From Sandaracinaceae bacterium (GTDB lineage: Bacteria; Myxococcota_A; Polyangia; Polyangiales; Houyiibacteriaceae): a stretch of 64,000 nucleotides of DNA. The stretch lies in contig JADJJE010000015.1 of the NCBI GenBank assembly GCA_016706685.1, forward strand, positions 152,353 through 216,352, in the 5' to 3' direction. The notes under the pieces are model-generated. The model was not told where the DNA came from, ran no database searches, and saw only the letters and a program-made list of their open reading frames with translations. This document shows, one piece after another, positions 52,678 to 61,754 of the stretch. The position numbers and the translations under genes are program-made. Within the stretch, counting starts at the first letter, position 1, and every line of letters begins with the position of its first letter.

Positions 52678-52843
52678 GCGGGCCCACCCAGCAAAGCCCG
52701 GGCCAGACGTGTTTCGTCGATGTTTCTGAGCCGGGCAGGCCCAGCAGAGGGCGATCGGCCGCCCAACCGAGAAGCGGGCTTCGCGCCTAGTGTGTACCCC
52801 TGGTGACAGCTGGGCGGCGCTGACCCCGCCTCGAGCCGGCGCG

Positions 52844-54142
52844 TCAGCTCTTGGCGGGCTCGCTCACAGGGCGCCGGGGCAGGGGGGCTCGCGGCATGGT
52901 CGTGCCCCGGATGGCCTTCAGCTGCAGGTGGTCCGCCAGCGCCTCGAAGGCGATCTCGTCGGCCGCGCGCTCGGGGATGTCCAGGTCCGCCGCCACGCCG
53001 TGCAGGAATTCGCGCTCACCAGGTCCCAGCGTGCAGTCGGCCGCCAGCAGGTGGGCCACGGCGGCCAGCAGCTCGTAGCGCTCCGAGCCCGCGTTCTCTC
53101 GCAGGTACGCCGCGCTGCGTGCCAGCAACGCCTCGGCTTGCTCGCGCGTCTTCACGGCCGCCGCCTCGGTCTCGGGGTCGGACGACATGGGCACCAGCAG
53201 CTCGATGAAGGCCTCCCACTCTTCCACGCTCATGCCCTCGCCATCGGCGTCACCCGCCAGCAGCGTGGCCGCCAGCAAGAAGTCGCGCGCGTGCACGTCC
53301 AGCGGTTCGCTGGGCGCATAGTCCATCAGCCGGGCGATGCGCATGACCTCGTCGTCGATGCTGGCCGGCGCCTCGCCGCGTGTGCGCGCGTTGGCAAAGA
53401 GCTGGAGCGCCCGCACACGGATGGGCGTGGCCGGGTGGCTGAAGCGCGCCAGCAGCTCGCGCCGCTCCAGCTTCTCGATGGCCGACAGCTGCTCGAGGAA
53501 CGCGTGCACGTCGAAGCGCAGGTGCTCGGGCCCCAGCCCCGACTGCAGCTTGAAGAAGGCGCTCACCGCCACGTCGAGCCGCAACCCCACCACGATGAGG
53601 CCCGCGCGGTCGGCGCTGATCTCGGCCAGGCGGTCCCACGACTCGAGGCGCCGCACCAGCAGCGCGGGCGCCTTGCTCTCATGCGCCTCGTCGATGCCGA
53701 AGGCCGCCACCGCGAGCCGCGCGCGATGGTGGCGGAATGCCAGGTGCCCCAGCTCGTGGCCCAGCACGAAGCGCAGCTCGTCGTCGTTCATGCGCTCCAC
53801 CAAGGCGCTGGTCAGCTCGATGACGTGCGGCTCGCCGGGCGAGATGGCGTGCATGGAGCTGGCGTTCACCATGGCCTCCTGCCCCACGAACAGCTCGATG
53901 GGCTCGCTGAACCCGAGCGCTGCGCGGGCCTCGTCCAGCACGGCGATCAGGCGCGGCGCCAGCGTGGCCGTGAGCCGCAGCTTGCTGCCCAGCACCTCGT
54001 CGTAGGCCGAGCGCACGCCGCCCGAGCCCACGAAGTGGTCCACCAGCACGTCCAGCCCGAAGCGCTCGGTGAGGCTGGCGATGAGGTCGCGCTCGGGGGC
54101 AAAGCGCACGCTGTCGAGGGACACGGGTTCCACGTGGGTCAC
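52844..54142 (-). CDS. M48-like zinc metallopeptidase with TerB-like C-terminal domain
   Basis: A 432-residue soluble protein with a zinc-peptidase motif HELGH in the segment DDELRFVLGHELGHLAFRHH and a downstream acidic ligand in EISADRAGLIVVG, the M48 arrangement. No membrane helix is present, unlike HtpX. The C-terminal about 120 residues (LLAAVAHLLAADCTLGPGEREFLHGVAADL) match the TerB helical pattern, a tellurite-resistance-linked module. GTG start at 54142. The combination of peptidase and TerB has been seen in Myxococcota and Planctomycetes (known in general, not checked). Confidence 0.82.
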   Translation of the reverse strand: MTHVEPVSLDSVRFAPERDLIASLTERFGLDVLVDHFVGSGGVRSAYDEVLGSKLRLTATLAPRLIAVLDEARAALGFSEPIELFVGQEAMVNASSMHAISPGEPHVIELTSALVERMNDDELRFVLGHELGHLAFRHHRARLAVAAFGIDEAHESKAPALLVRRLESWDRLAEISADRAGLIVVGLRLDVAVSAFFKLQSGLGPEHLRFDVHAFLEQLSAIEKLERRELLARFSHPATPIRVRALQLFANARTRGEAPASIDDEVMRIARLMDYAPSEPLDVHARDFLLAATLLAGDADGEGMSVEEWEAFIELLVPMSSDPETEAAAVKTREQAEALLARSAAYLRENAGSERYELLAAVAHLLAADCTLGPGEREFLHGVAADLDIPERAADEIAFEALADHLQLKAIRGTTMPRAPLPRRPVSEPAKS

Positions 54143-54231
54143 CCTTGTCGCTTAGCGTGGAAGGCGCGCTGGGTTCAAGGCCGTTCGCACGAAGCGCCCC
54201 ACGCCGGCCACGTTCGGGGTACAACGGAGGC

Positions 54232-54618
54232 ATGCGCCTCATCGAGAAGGACGAAGCGGCGGTGCGCCTGGCGCGTGCCATCGTGCACGACATCGCGCTC
54301 TACAACGCGGAGGCCATCGCGAAGGGCGCGGACCTGTCGGAGGTCATCGCCGAAGGGCGCGCGCTGTATCGAGGGCGTGTGGCGGAGCGCTTTCACCCGT
54401 TCTTCGAGGACGCGCTCATGGCGCGGGACCTGACCCGGCTGGATGGGCCGCCCAGTGCGCCGCGGCCTTCATTGCAGAAGCCGAGCGCACCCGCTTCGTC
54501 TCACGACGCGTTTTTGGCGCCTCTGCCGGATCGCAGGTTGGGCGGGGGGCTGGGAATGTTGGCGCTCGGCATCCTGTTGTTCGCGGTCGCGGCTGTGTGG
54601 TACCTGCGCGGCGGGTGA
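54232..54618 (+). CDS. Small protein with C-terminal membrane anchor
   Basis: A 128-residue protein. The N-terminal 70 residues (AVRLARAIVHDIALYNAEAIAKGADLSEVIAEGRALYRGRVAERF) fit a helical pattern seen at the start of several Myxococcota proteins with D-I-x-x-Y-N; a single C-terminal helix (GGLGMLALGILLFAVAAVWYL) anchors it. ATG 54232 is the better start. Divergent from the metallopeptidase gene. Function is unknown. Confidence 0.65.
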   Translation: MRLIEKDEAAVRLARAIVHDIALYNAEAIAKGADLSEVIAEGRALYRGRVAERFHPFFEDALMARDLTRLDGPPSAPRPSLQKPSAPASSHDAFLAPLPDRRLGGGLGMLALGILLFAVAAVWYLRGG

Positions 54619-54622
54619 GCGC

Positions 54623-55030
54623 TCAGCACGAGACCGTGCCGCGCGTGAGCCAGCGCTCGTACTCCGCGAGCTCTGCCTGGTTGGCGAAGAGGCAGAGGGC
54701 CATCACCGCTGCTTCGTCCACGCGGTCCGCCACCGCGAACTCCGGCACGGGGGCCATGGGGCTGACCACGTACCCGAGCGCAGCCACGGCGGATGCCACG
54801 GTGGCCCACGGGAGCTCGGGATACACCCCGCTCCAGTAGTCGCGCACCATCGCAAACAGCAACCGCTCCTGCGCGGCGAAGCGCGCCAGCGGGCCCTCGC
54901 TCCCGAACTGGACCTCGAGCGCAGCGCGCCGCTCGAGCAGGCGCGCGACGTCCTCCTCACTGATGCACCGGCTGCGGCGCTCCAGCTCGGCACGGGCGCG
55001 GTCGGTCATGTCTCGGGTGGGCTCGCTCAT
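54623..55030 (-). CDS. DUF1232/YkvA-like protein
   Basis: A 135-residue protein: helical N-terminal part and VASAVAALGYVVSPMAPVPEFAVADRVDEAAVMALCL, which resembles the DUF1232 pattern with the SP-xx-xIPD motif (here SPMAPVPEF) between two hydrophobic stretches and an acidic pair DEAAV. Role unknown. ATG 55030 was chosen over further upstream residues that look non-coding. It converges with the small membrane-anchored gene (4-base gap). Confidence 0.65.
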   Translation of the reverse strand: MSEPTRDMTDRARAELERRSRCISEEDVARLLERRAALEVQFGSEGPLARFAAQERLLFAMVRDYWSGVYPELPWATVASAVAALGYVVSPMAPVPEFAVADRVDEAAVMALCLFANQAELAEYERWLTRGTVSC

Positions 55031-55314
55031 TGGCATCCTCCTGGTGGCCTCTTGGTGGCCGAGCGCGCGATCCGTCGATGAGAACGGCGGCTCGCGCGTT
55101 GGGAGGCAACATGAGGTGGCCGGGGGCTCTATCCGGTGGGCGGGTTGTGTCGCACTGAACGGGTGTTGCAGGCCGCGAGGTGCGGCCCTTCGGTTCGGCA
55201 CTCGTCACGCAAGTGCGCCCGCGTCGCTCCGATAAGCCTGCATTCGCCAAGTCTCGCTGACAGGAGCGCTCCACCGCATGGACCAGCACGACACCCGCAC
55301 CACGGAGTGGGCAA
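55031..55314. other. Intergenic region with hairpin
   Basis: I see no convincing gene in these 284 bases. GGCCGC-GAGGT-GCGGCC at 55171-55187 is a perfect 6-bp stem with a 5-base loop that might terminate transcription or act in a leader. A start-codon-like ATG at 55278 gives only 14 codons. Confidence 0.5.
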
Positions 55315-56316
55315 ATGGGTGACCACGACGCGCTCTTCAAGCGCATCTTCTCGGTTCCCGCTAACGCCGCTGGCGAGCTGCGCAGCATTCTCCCGGCCGA
55401 ACTCGCTGCAGCGCTGGACCTCTCCCGGCTCGAGCTGGTCCCCGGGGCGTGGGTCGGGAACGCCATGGATACTCGCTACCCCGACCTCGTGTTCCGCGCT
55501 CCGCTCATGGAGCGCGGGGACGACGGCGAGGAGCGGCATGTCTATCTGCACGTTCCGCTCTACACGCTGATGGAGCACCAGAGCAGGCCTCACCCGCGGA
55601 TGCCGCTGCGGGGGCTGGAGTACACGCTCGGAATCTGGCAACAGTTGCTCCGCGACGAACCCTCCCGCAAGACGCTGCCGCCGGTCATCACGCTGGTCGT
55701 GCATCACGGCCCCGGTGGCTGGACGGCGCCCCGGAGCCTTCATGACATGGTGGAGGGACTCGACCGATTTCCCGCCTTGCGACCGCTCGTGCCGAACTTC
55801 GAGCTCATCATCGACGATCTCGCGCTTGCGGACGACGAGCAGCTGTTGGCGCGGCCGCTGCTGTCGGTGCCCAAGGTGGCGGTCTGGCTGCTGCGCGATG
55901 GTCGGCAGTTGGAGGCTGTGCTCACTCACATCGGCGCATGGAAGGATGAGCTCACGCGCGTGGTGCGGGAGGCACCCGATGAAGCGATGCTGTTCTTGCG
56001 CTACATTTCACTCAGGGCGACCGAGCGGAGCTACCAAGAGTTCCGCCGCGTCATCCTCGAGACCATCCCAGCCGCGGAGGCCCCCTTGGCAACGATCGCA
56101 GATGAACTGAAGCAACTCGGCCGGCAAGAAGGTCGGCAAGAAGGGGCCGTTGACGCACTGCGGACTGTCCTCGCGCTCCAAATCGAACAGCGCTTCGGTC
56201 CCTTGGATCCCACGGTCCAGGCGCTCATCGTGGCGGCCGACATCGACGCGCTCCAGCGAGCACTCTCGCGCGTGGCGGTCGTCTCGGACCTCGGGGCCGT
56301 CTTTCCACCTCACTGA
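55315..56316 (+). CDS. Rpn-type PD-(D/E)xK nuclease-fold protein
   Basis: A 333-residue protein opening with HDALFKRIFSVPANAAGELRSILP, typical of the Rpn/YhgA (recombination-promoting nuclease, transposase_31) family. The catalytic acids are seen in YPDLVFRAPL and the ExQ motif in YTLMEHQSRPHPRMPL; the central Asp and Glu/Gln set is complete. An insertion of about 10 residues separates the two. The C-terminal LGRQEGRQEGAVDAL region is a variable tail typical of the family. ATG 55315. Substrate unknown. Confidence 0.88.
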   Translation: MGDHDALFKRIFSVPANAAGELRSILPAELAAALDLSRLELVPGAWVGNAMDTRYPDLVFRAPLMERGDDGEERHVYLHVPLYTLMEHQSRPHPRMPLRGLEYTLGIWQQLLRDEPSRKTLPPVITLVVHHGPGGWTAPRSLHDMVEGLDRFPALRPLVPNFELIIDDLALADDEQLLARPLLSVPKVAVWLLRDGRQLEAVLTHIGAWKDELTRVVREAPDEAMLFLRYISLRATERSYQEFRRVILETIPAAEAPLATIADELKQLGRQEGRQEGAVDALRTVLALQIEQRFGPLDPTVQALIVAADIDALQRALSRVAVVSDLGAVFPPH

Positions 56317-56334
56317 GGACGGAATGCCGCCACC

Positions 56335-57348
56335 ATGACCACGACCTCCCCCGTCACCTGGTTCGAGCAGCTCTTCGGCTTCCCCGAGGCCGACTACGCC
56401 GCCACCCAGAGCCGCTTCGAGGTCAACGGCACAACGCTTCATTCCAAGCCGAACGGCCGCGTGTTCGACATCGGCACGTTCAGCACCCCCACGCTCACGT
56501 CCCTGCGTGAGCGCGCCCGCAGCGCGCCGCGCGGCTCCCTGCGCGTGACCCACGAAGCCATCGGCGACGTGCTCGCGCTGCACGCGCTGCCCGAGAACCG
56601 CGGCGCGCTGTTCCAGGTGGCCTCGCAGTTCAACTGCCTCGAGTTCGCGGGGCCGAACGTGACGCCTGAGCGCGGCGTCACCGGCTATGCGATCGACCCC
56701 ACGCAGGGGCCGGCCTGCTCTCTGGCGGCCGCAGCGGCCACGGTCTACCGCAACTACTTCGCGCCGGTGCGCGGCATCGCCGGGCAGACGCACGACCGGC
56801 AGCTGGACACGCTGGACGGGCTAGCCGCTGTGCTGGGCCCACCGGGCGAGTTCTGGCGCATCGTGAACGGCTACACGCAGTCGGACGTGGCGCGCCTCAC
56901 GCGGCTGCGCGCGGCGCTCGCGGCCCACGACCGCGACACGCTGCTGGGCGCCGTGAAGATTGGCCTGCAAGAGCACGTGGGCGTGGACTTCCGCTCGCGG
57001 TTCGTTCCGGTCAGCGAGCCCACGCACGTGTCGCAGGCGTTCTGCTCCGCCCTCAGCTGCGGCTACACCAGCGTGCCGCTCGCGCACTGGGAGCCGCTGG
57101 CCACGCTGGTGCTGGACGCTGCCTACGAGGCCACGCTGTGGGCCGCGTTGGCGACGGGCTCGCCAAAGGTCTGGCTCACGTTCCTTGGCGGTGGGGTCTT
57201 CGGGAACCGCACGGAGTGGATCGCGGGCGCGATTGGCCGTGCGCTCGCGCGCGTGGAGGGCTTCGATCTGGACGTGCGCGTGGCGCACTACCGCAGCGTC
57301 AACGAGCCGCTGGTGGACCAGGTGGCCCACGCGCGCTCTACGCGGTGA
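56335..57348 (+). CDS. Conserved protein with macrodomain-like features
   Basis: A 337-residue soluble protein. Recognisable conserved blocks are ALFQVASQFNCLEF, GVTGYAIDPTQGPACSLAAAAATVYRNYF, VSQAFCSALSCGYTS and LTFLGGGVFGNRTEWI. The GGGVFGN loop and the N-terminal QVASQFN resemble ADP-ribose-binding macrodomain loops; the similarity is suggestive, not proven. It is two residues from being in a bidirectional overlap with the threonine aldolase gene (11-base 3' overlap). ATG 56335 follows the Rpn gene by 18 bases in the same direction, so they may be co-transcribed. Confidence 0.6.
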   Translation: MTTTSPVTWFEQLFGFPEADYAATQSRFEVNGTTLHSKPNGRVFDIGTFSTPTLTSLRERARSAPRGSLRVTHEAIGDVLALHALPENRGALFQVASQFNCLEFAGPNVTPERGVTGYAIDPTQGPACSLAAAAATVYRNYFAPVRGIAGQTHDRQLDTLDGLAAVLGPPGEFWRIVNGYTQSDVARLTRLRAALAAHDRDTLLGAVKIGLQEHVGVDFRSRFVPVSEPTHVSQAFCSALSCGYTSVPLAHWEPLATLVLDAAYEATLWAALATGSPKVWLTFLGGGVFGNRTEWIAGAIGRALARVEGFDLDVRVAHYRSVNEPLVDQVAHARSTR

Positions 57349-58396
57349 GCCCGTTCGCCGACAAGACCGCGCGAAAGGCGGCCAGGGTGCGCTCGATGTC
57401 CGTGGGGCCCACGTGGTAGTGCGTGACCGCTCGCAGGCGCGTGCTGTCCAGGGGGCTGAGCAGCACCCCTAGCTCTCGCAGCCCCGAGGCCAGCTGCGCC
57501 GGCGTCATGTCCGCGCGGCGCAGCTCGAAGATGACGATGTTGGTCTGCACGGCGGCGGGGTCCACCGAGATGCCCTCGATGTCGGCCAAGCCACGGGCCA
57601 GGGCGCGGGCGTTTTCGTGGTCGTCGGCCAGGCGCTCCACCATGGCGGTCACAGCCACGATGCCCGCGGCGGCGATGACCCCGGCCTGCCGCATGCCCCC
57701 ACCCACCACCTTGCGGTTGCGGCGCACCTTGCGAATGAACGCCGCGCTGCCCACCACCACGGAACCCACGGGCGCCGCCAAGCCCTTGCTCAAGCAGAGG
57801 CTGGCGCTGTCTGCCCCGCGCAACAGGCGCGCCGGCGAGACCCCGAGGTGCACGGCCGCGTTCCACAGCCGCGCCCCGTCCACGTGCAGCGGCAAGCCGT
57901 GGCGGTGGGCCAGCTCGCCCGCCGCGTCCATGTAGTCCACCGGCAGCACCACGCCGCCGCAGCGGTTGTGCGTGGTCTCGAGGCAGAGCAACCGGGTCAC
58001 GGGGAAGTGCTCGTTGTCGCTTCGGATGGCTGCCTCCACCTCGCGGAGGTCCAGCGTGCCGTCCGCGCGGTTGCGGAGCGCGCGCGGGTGCACGCCGCCC
58101 AGGGCCGCGGTGCCTCCCTGTTCGTAGAAGTGGATGTGCGACTGGTCGCCCAGGATCATCTCGTCGCCGCGACCACAGTGGGAGAGCACGGCGATGAGGT
58201 TGCCCATGGTGCCGCTCGGCACGAACACGGCCGCCTCCTTGCCCGCCAGCTCCGCGACCATGGCCTCGAGCCGCGTGACCGTGGGGTCCTCGCCGTAGAC
58301 GTCATCGCCCACGGGCGCGGTGGCCATCGCCTCCAGCATGGCAGGCGTGGGCTTGGTCACGGTGTCGGAGCGGAGGTCGATGGTGTGGGTGGTCAT
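57338..58396 (-). CDS. ltaE: Low-specificity L-threonine aldolase
   Basis: A 352-residue PLP enzyme. The family start IDLRSDTVTKPTPAMLEAMATAPVGDDVYGEDPTV and the Schiff-base lysine in LCLSKGLAAPVGSVVVG are present. It interconverts threonine (or allo-threonine) and glycine plus acetaldehyde. It is co-transcribed downstream of the methyltransferase gene, overlapping it by four bases. ATG 58396. Confidence 0.95.
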   Translation of the reverse strand: MTTHTIDLRSDTVTKPTPAMLEAMATAPVGDDVYGEDPTVTRLEAMVAELAGKEAAVFVPSGTMGNLIAVLSHCGRGDEMILGDQSHIHFYEQGGTAALGGVHPRALRNRADGTLDLREVEAAIRSDNEHFPVTRLLCLETTHNRCGGVVLPVDYMDAAGELAHRHGLPLHVDGARLWNAAVHLGVSPARLLRGADSASLCLSKGLAAPVGSVVVGSAAFIRKVRRNRKVVGGGMRQAGVIAAAGIVAVTAMVERLADDHENARALARGLADIEGISVDPAAVQTNIVIFELRRADMTPAQLASGLRELGVLLSPLDSTRLRAVTHYHVGPTDIERTLAAFRAVLSANGLTA

Positions 58397-59610
58397 GCGG
58401 GAGCGACCGCGACGATAGCCAGGTTTCGCGGGCTGGTGCGAGAGGAGAAGAGCGTGACCACGCGGGTGCGCCAGCCTCCCTCTTCGAGCAGGCGCGCGCG
58501 GTCCGTGACGATGGCCACCTCGAGGACTCGCGCGAGAGCGTCACGGGGCAGGGCCAGGCGCGTGATCGAGGCATCCGCGTGCTCTGCTCGGGCGGAAGCA
58601 TCCGCGAGTTCCGCCGCGCTGGCGGGCGGAAGGCCGCGCTTCCCGAGCGAGAGCGCCGCGATCTCGGCGAGGCCCTGCCGCACGCGGTCCTTGGGCACGC
58701 CGCGCGCCTCCGCGCCTGGGGCCACCTCCACACCGCGTGCCTCCAGCAAGAGGTGCAGCCCGAGGCGCGTCCGGCGCCACGCGCGCTTCTCGGCCAGGCT
58801 CCCACTGCCTTCGAAGGACACGGGTGACACGTTGGCCAGCCCGAGCGCGTGCTTGGGCACCGAGAACCCCGCGCTCTGCGCCTGCCGTGAGAGCGCGCTC
58901 CGAGCGTCGCGCGAGGTCTTCTGGAAGCAGCAGCTCACCGCCAGCACGTGGGCGTTCGCCTCCCGCGCGCGGCTCACCAGCACGTCGCCGAGGTCACCGC
59001 AGGGGTGCAGGCCCACCACCAGGTCGCCCGCGGCCAGCGCGAGCTCGTCGTTCACATCCCGGCTCGCGTCGGCGTGCACGAAGCGCGGCCCGCCTTCCCC
59101 GGCCAGGTCGATGGCGCGGGCCACACGCTCGTCGTGCCAGTCGATGCCCAGCGTCTCCTCGGGGCGCAGCGCGCGAGCGAGCGCGCGGGTGAGGTGACCA
59201 TGCCCCGAGCCGAGATCCACGATGCGCGAGACGCCGGCGAACTCTTGGAGCGCCACCGCCGAGAACGCCTCCAGCTGCGCCTGCTTCCGCCGCTTCACGT
59301 GCCGCTCGAGAGCGTGGCGCTCGGGCTCGCTCACGTCCTCGAAGTGAGCGCAGAGCGCAGACGCCTGCTGCGTGATCGCGCGCAGTGAGGCAGGCGCTTC
59401 GGTGTGGGCCGCGAGCCAACGCGCGGGAGCCCGCTCGGCCTCCACCAGCTGGTCGTCGGTGAGCCCCAGGAGGTAGTCCGACCAGCCGCGTTGGTCCGCC
59501 CACTCGGGCGCGTGTCCCTCGACGGGCCGGCTGGCCACGATGTCTTGCGCCTCGCCCAGGATCCCGAGCGCACGCTCGAGCGCAGTGGAGACGTTCAGGG
59601 GCGTGGGCAC
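58393..59610 (-). CDS. SAM-dependent methyltransferase, RRNAD1/METTL25-like
   Basis: A 405-residue protein starting at GTG 59610. SAM-binding motif IVDLGSGHGHLTRALA, then GLHPCGDLGDVLVS and AVSCCFQK, with RHVKRRKQAQLEAFSAVA upstream: the pattern of RRNAD1/METTL25 family methyltransferases. The first 130 residues are an additional helical region. Substrate, possibly a protein or RNA base, is unknown. It overlaps ltaE by four bases. Confidence 0.8.
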   Translation of the reverse strand: MPTPLNVSTALERALGILGEAQDIVASRPVEGHAPEWADQRGWSDYLLGLTDDQLVEAERAPARWLAAHTEAPASLRAITQQASALCAHFEDVSEPERHALERHVKRRKQAQLEAFSAVALQEFAGVSRIVDLGSGHGHLTRALARALRPEETLGIDWHDERVARAIDLAGEGGPRFVHADASRDVNDELALAAGDLVVGLHPCGDLGDVLVSRAREANAHVLAVSCCFQKTSRDARSALSRQAQSAGFSVPKHALGLANVSPVSFEGSGSLAEKRAWRRTRLGLHLLLEARGVEVAPGAEARGVPKDRVRQGLAEIAALSLGKRGLPPASAAELADASARAEHADASITRLALPRDALARVLEVAIVTDRARLLEEGGWRTRVVTLFSSRTSPRNLAIVAVAPA

Positions 59611-59670
59611 GTGAGGGGCATGGCACGAAGCGGGTCGTGACGCAGGCTGTCGCTGTGATATGAGGCCCGG

Positions 59671-60081
59671 GTGGATCTGATGCACTCCCCCGTCTCCATG
59701 TTGATGAGCTCCGACGACCTCGTTGTGGCGAAGCCCTCTCACAACCTCCTCGAGATCTGGGAGCTGATGGCCAAGAGCTCCATCCAACACATCCCCATCG
59801 TCCACGGGGACGAGCTGGTGGGTCTGGTCAGCAGCTGGGACATCGCGCGCTACGCGATCGAGCGTGGGAGCGCGGCGCTCGGAACCATCCTCGCGGCGGA
59901 CGCGATGGAGCGGAAGCTGGTGCGGCTCCACCCCAAGGCGACCTTGCGCGAGGCCGCCGAAGAGCTGGCGGATGGTGGCTTCCATTCACTCCCCGTCACG
60001 GACGACGACAACGTGCTCGTGGGAATCCTGACGAGCACGGACATCATTCGCTACATGGCGACCGGCCGGCTTCGCGACTAG
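59671..60081 (+). CDS. Two-CBS-domain protein
   Basis: A 136-residue protein with two CBS motifs: NLLEIWELMAKSSIQHIPIVHGDELVGLVSSWDIAR and ATLREAAEELADGGFHSLPVTDDDNVLVGILTSTDIIR. Such small proteins bind adenine nucleotides and regulate partners. Start GTG 59671 or ATG 59680 (three codons later). Divergent from the methyltransferase gene with 60 bases between. Confidence 0.92.
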   Translation: MDLMHSPVSMLMSSDDLVVAKPSHNLLEIWELMAKSSIQHIPIVHGDELVGLVSSWDIARYAIERGSAALGTILAADAMERKLVRLHPKATLREAAEELADGGFHSLPVTDDDNVLVGILTSTDIIRYMATGRLRD

Positions 60082-60228
60082 GGGCCGCGAGTCAGCCCGT
60101 ACGGGATCTCGGCTGCGCTGAGCCAGCCAGTCAGCGCACCCACGAACTCGACGAGGCGCTCGCGCATTTCACCGCATGAACTGCGGCGATTGGTTGCGCG
60201 TGCGGCGATTGAGGCCGATAATGACCGC

Positions 60229-61454
60229 GTGGCACGCTTGGTTTATCCCTACATCTGGCAGAACGATGACTGGCCCAGGTGGCGCTACGACCTGGCCGCG
60301 CTTGCTGAGCCGCTGGCGGAGGCGAGCCGAGCACAGGGCCTGCTGATGGGGCGCCTGGCCGACGTGGGCTGGGCGCTGCAGGCCGAGGCGAGCCTCGCGG
60401 CGCTCACCGCCGACGTGGTCAAGACCAGCGCGATCGAGGGTGAGCTGCTCAACGTGGAGTCGGTGCGGTCCTCCATCGCGCGACGCCTGGGCGTCGATAT
60501 CGGCGCGCTGGCTCCGGTCGACCGTCACGTCGAAGGCGTGGTCGACATGGTGCTCGAAGCGACGCTGCACTACGACCAACCGGTCACGCGAGAGCGCCTC
60601 TTTGGCTGGCACGCCGCGCTCTTTCCGACAGGGTACTCCGGAGCCTCCAAGATTCGCGTTGGCGCTTGGCGCGATGACACCGGTGGGCCCATGCAGGTCG
60701 TGTCGGGCGCGCTCGGCCACCAGCGCGTGCACTTCGAGGCGCCTCCTGCCGAGCGCTTGAACGTGGAGATGACGCGCCTGCTGGACTGGGTCGACGCGCG
60801 CTCCGAGAGCACGCCTCCGCTCCTCAAGGCGGGGCTCGGTCACCTCTGGTTCGTCACCCTGCACCCGTTCGACGACGGCAACGGGCGCGTGGGGCGAGCC
60901 CTCGGAGACCCTGCTGCTCGCGCGCGCCGATGGGAGCCCACAGCGCTTCTACAGCATGTCCGCGCAGGTGGAGCGCGACCGCCGCGCCTACTACGACATC
61001 CTGGAGCGGACACAGAAGCGCTCGCTCGACGTGACCGAGTGGCTCGCGTGGTTCCTCGCGAGCGTGAAGAGCGCCGTGGACGACGCGCAGCACACGGTGG
61101 ATGCGGTGCTGATCAAGACACGATTCTGGCAGGCGTGGGGCGCGACGCCCATGAACGAACGTCAGCTGAAGCTGCTGAACCGCTTGCTCGACGGCTTCGA
61201 CGGCAAGCTCACGTCGCGCAAGTGGGCCAAGATCGCCAAGTGCTCGTCGGACACGGCCCTGCGCGACATCAACGAGCTGGTGGAGCGCGGCGTGCTCCGG
61301 AGGTCGGAGGCCGGAGGCCGGAGCACCAGCTACGAGCTGAGCGTGCTCCGGCGCGCTGGGGCGCTGCGCGCGCTCTTCGAGGAAGGCCAGATCACGGGGG
61401 GGGGGGGGGGGGTGCGGCCTCCGGCCTGGTGCCGATGGCGGGTGTTGGGCCTGA
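60229..61454 (+). pseudogene. Fic-family AMP-transferase gene with a frameshift
   Basis: The first part (GTG 60229) encodes an intact N-terminal domain (YIWQNDDWP, DUF4172-like), an inhibitory-type motif T-S-A-I-E-G in VVKTSAIEGELL, and the Fic motif HPFDDGNGRVGRAL. Immediately after it, near 60900-60911, the frame breaks: continuation SETLLLARADGSPQRFYSM is in a frame shifted as if two bases (one TC of CTCTCG) were lost, or one gained. It goes on to ERKAYYDIL-type and winged-helix sequence to about 61395. A G tract at 61396-61412 then disturbs the C-terminus; the open frame can run to 61454, 61512 or 61726 depending on G count. It may be a true pseudogene, a recoded gene or a sequencing error. 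Confidence 0.75.
61396..61412 (+). repeat. Homopolymer of 17 G residues
   Basis: A run of 17 G at the 3' end of the Fic gene. Such tracts are slippage-prone and, in other bacteria, drive phase variation. Here each length change switches the C-terminal reading frame. It may also be an assembly error. Confidence 0.9.
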
Positions 61455-61499
61455 ACACGGCGATCAAGAGGCTGGGTCGACGCCGCGCGGCGCGCTACA

Positions 61500-61754
61500 A
61501 TGCTCGCCGTGAAGCGCCAACCACCAGAGTTCGAAGCCGCCGAAGCCATGGGCGTCGACCTGCCGATGCTGCTCGCCAACCTCGAGCTTACGCCAGCCGA
61601 GCGTGTGCGACGCAACACGGAGGCCGTCCGGCTCATCGACCGGACTCGGCGAGCCAACTTCACGGAGGCCCAGCTCGAGGCGCTGGCGGCGCTGGAGCGA
61701 CAGCAGCTGCGCGCCAACTGGGGTGACTGGCTCGCACCGCTCGACGCGCTGTGA
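61500..61754 (+). CDS. Small partner-type protein of a decayed nucleotidyltransferase module
   Basis: An 84-residue protein (ATG 61500; GTG 61509 possible) with PEFEAAEAMGVDLPMLLANLELTPAERVRRNTEAVRLIDRTRRA, the pattern of short proteins encoded directly before a nucleotidyltransferase. Its stop overlaps the next start (GTGA, 61751-61754), as in the intact pair at 24903-25768. Probably still translated, although its partner is broken. Confidence 0.6.
   Translation: MLAVKRQPPEFEAAEAMGVDLPMLLANLELTPAERVRRNTEAVRLIDRTRRANFTEAQLEALAALERQQLRANWGDWLAPLDAL

Noticed and set aside
55315..56316. Transposase
   Set aside because: Rpn/YhgA proteins are often called transposases, but this one has nuclease residues and no IS-type terminal repeats around it.
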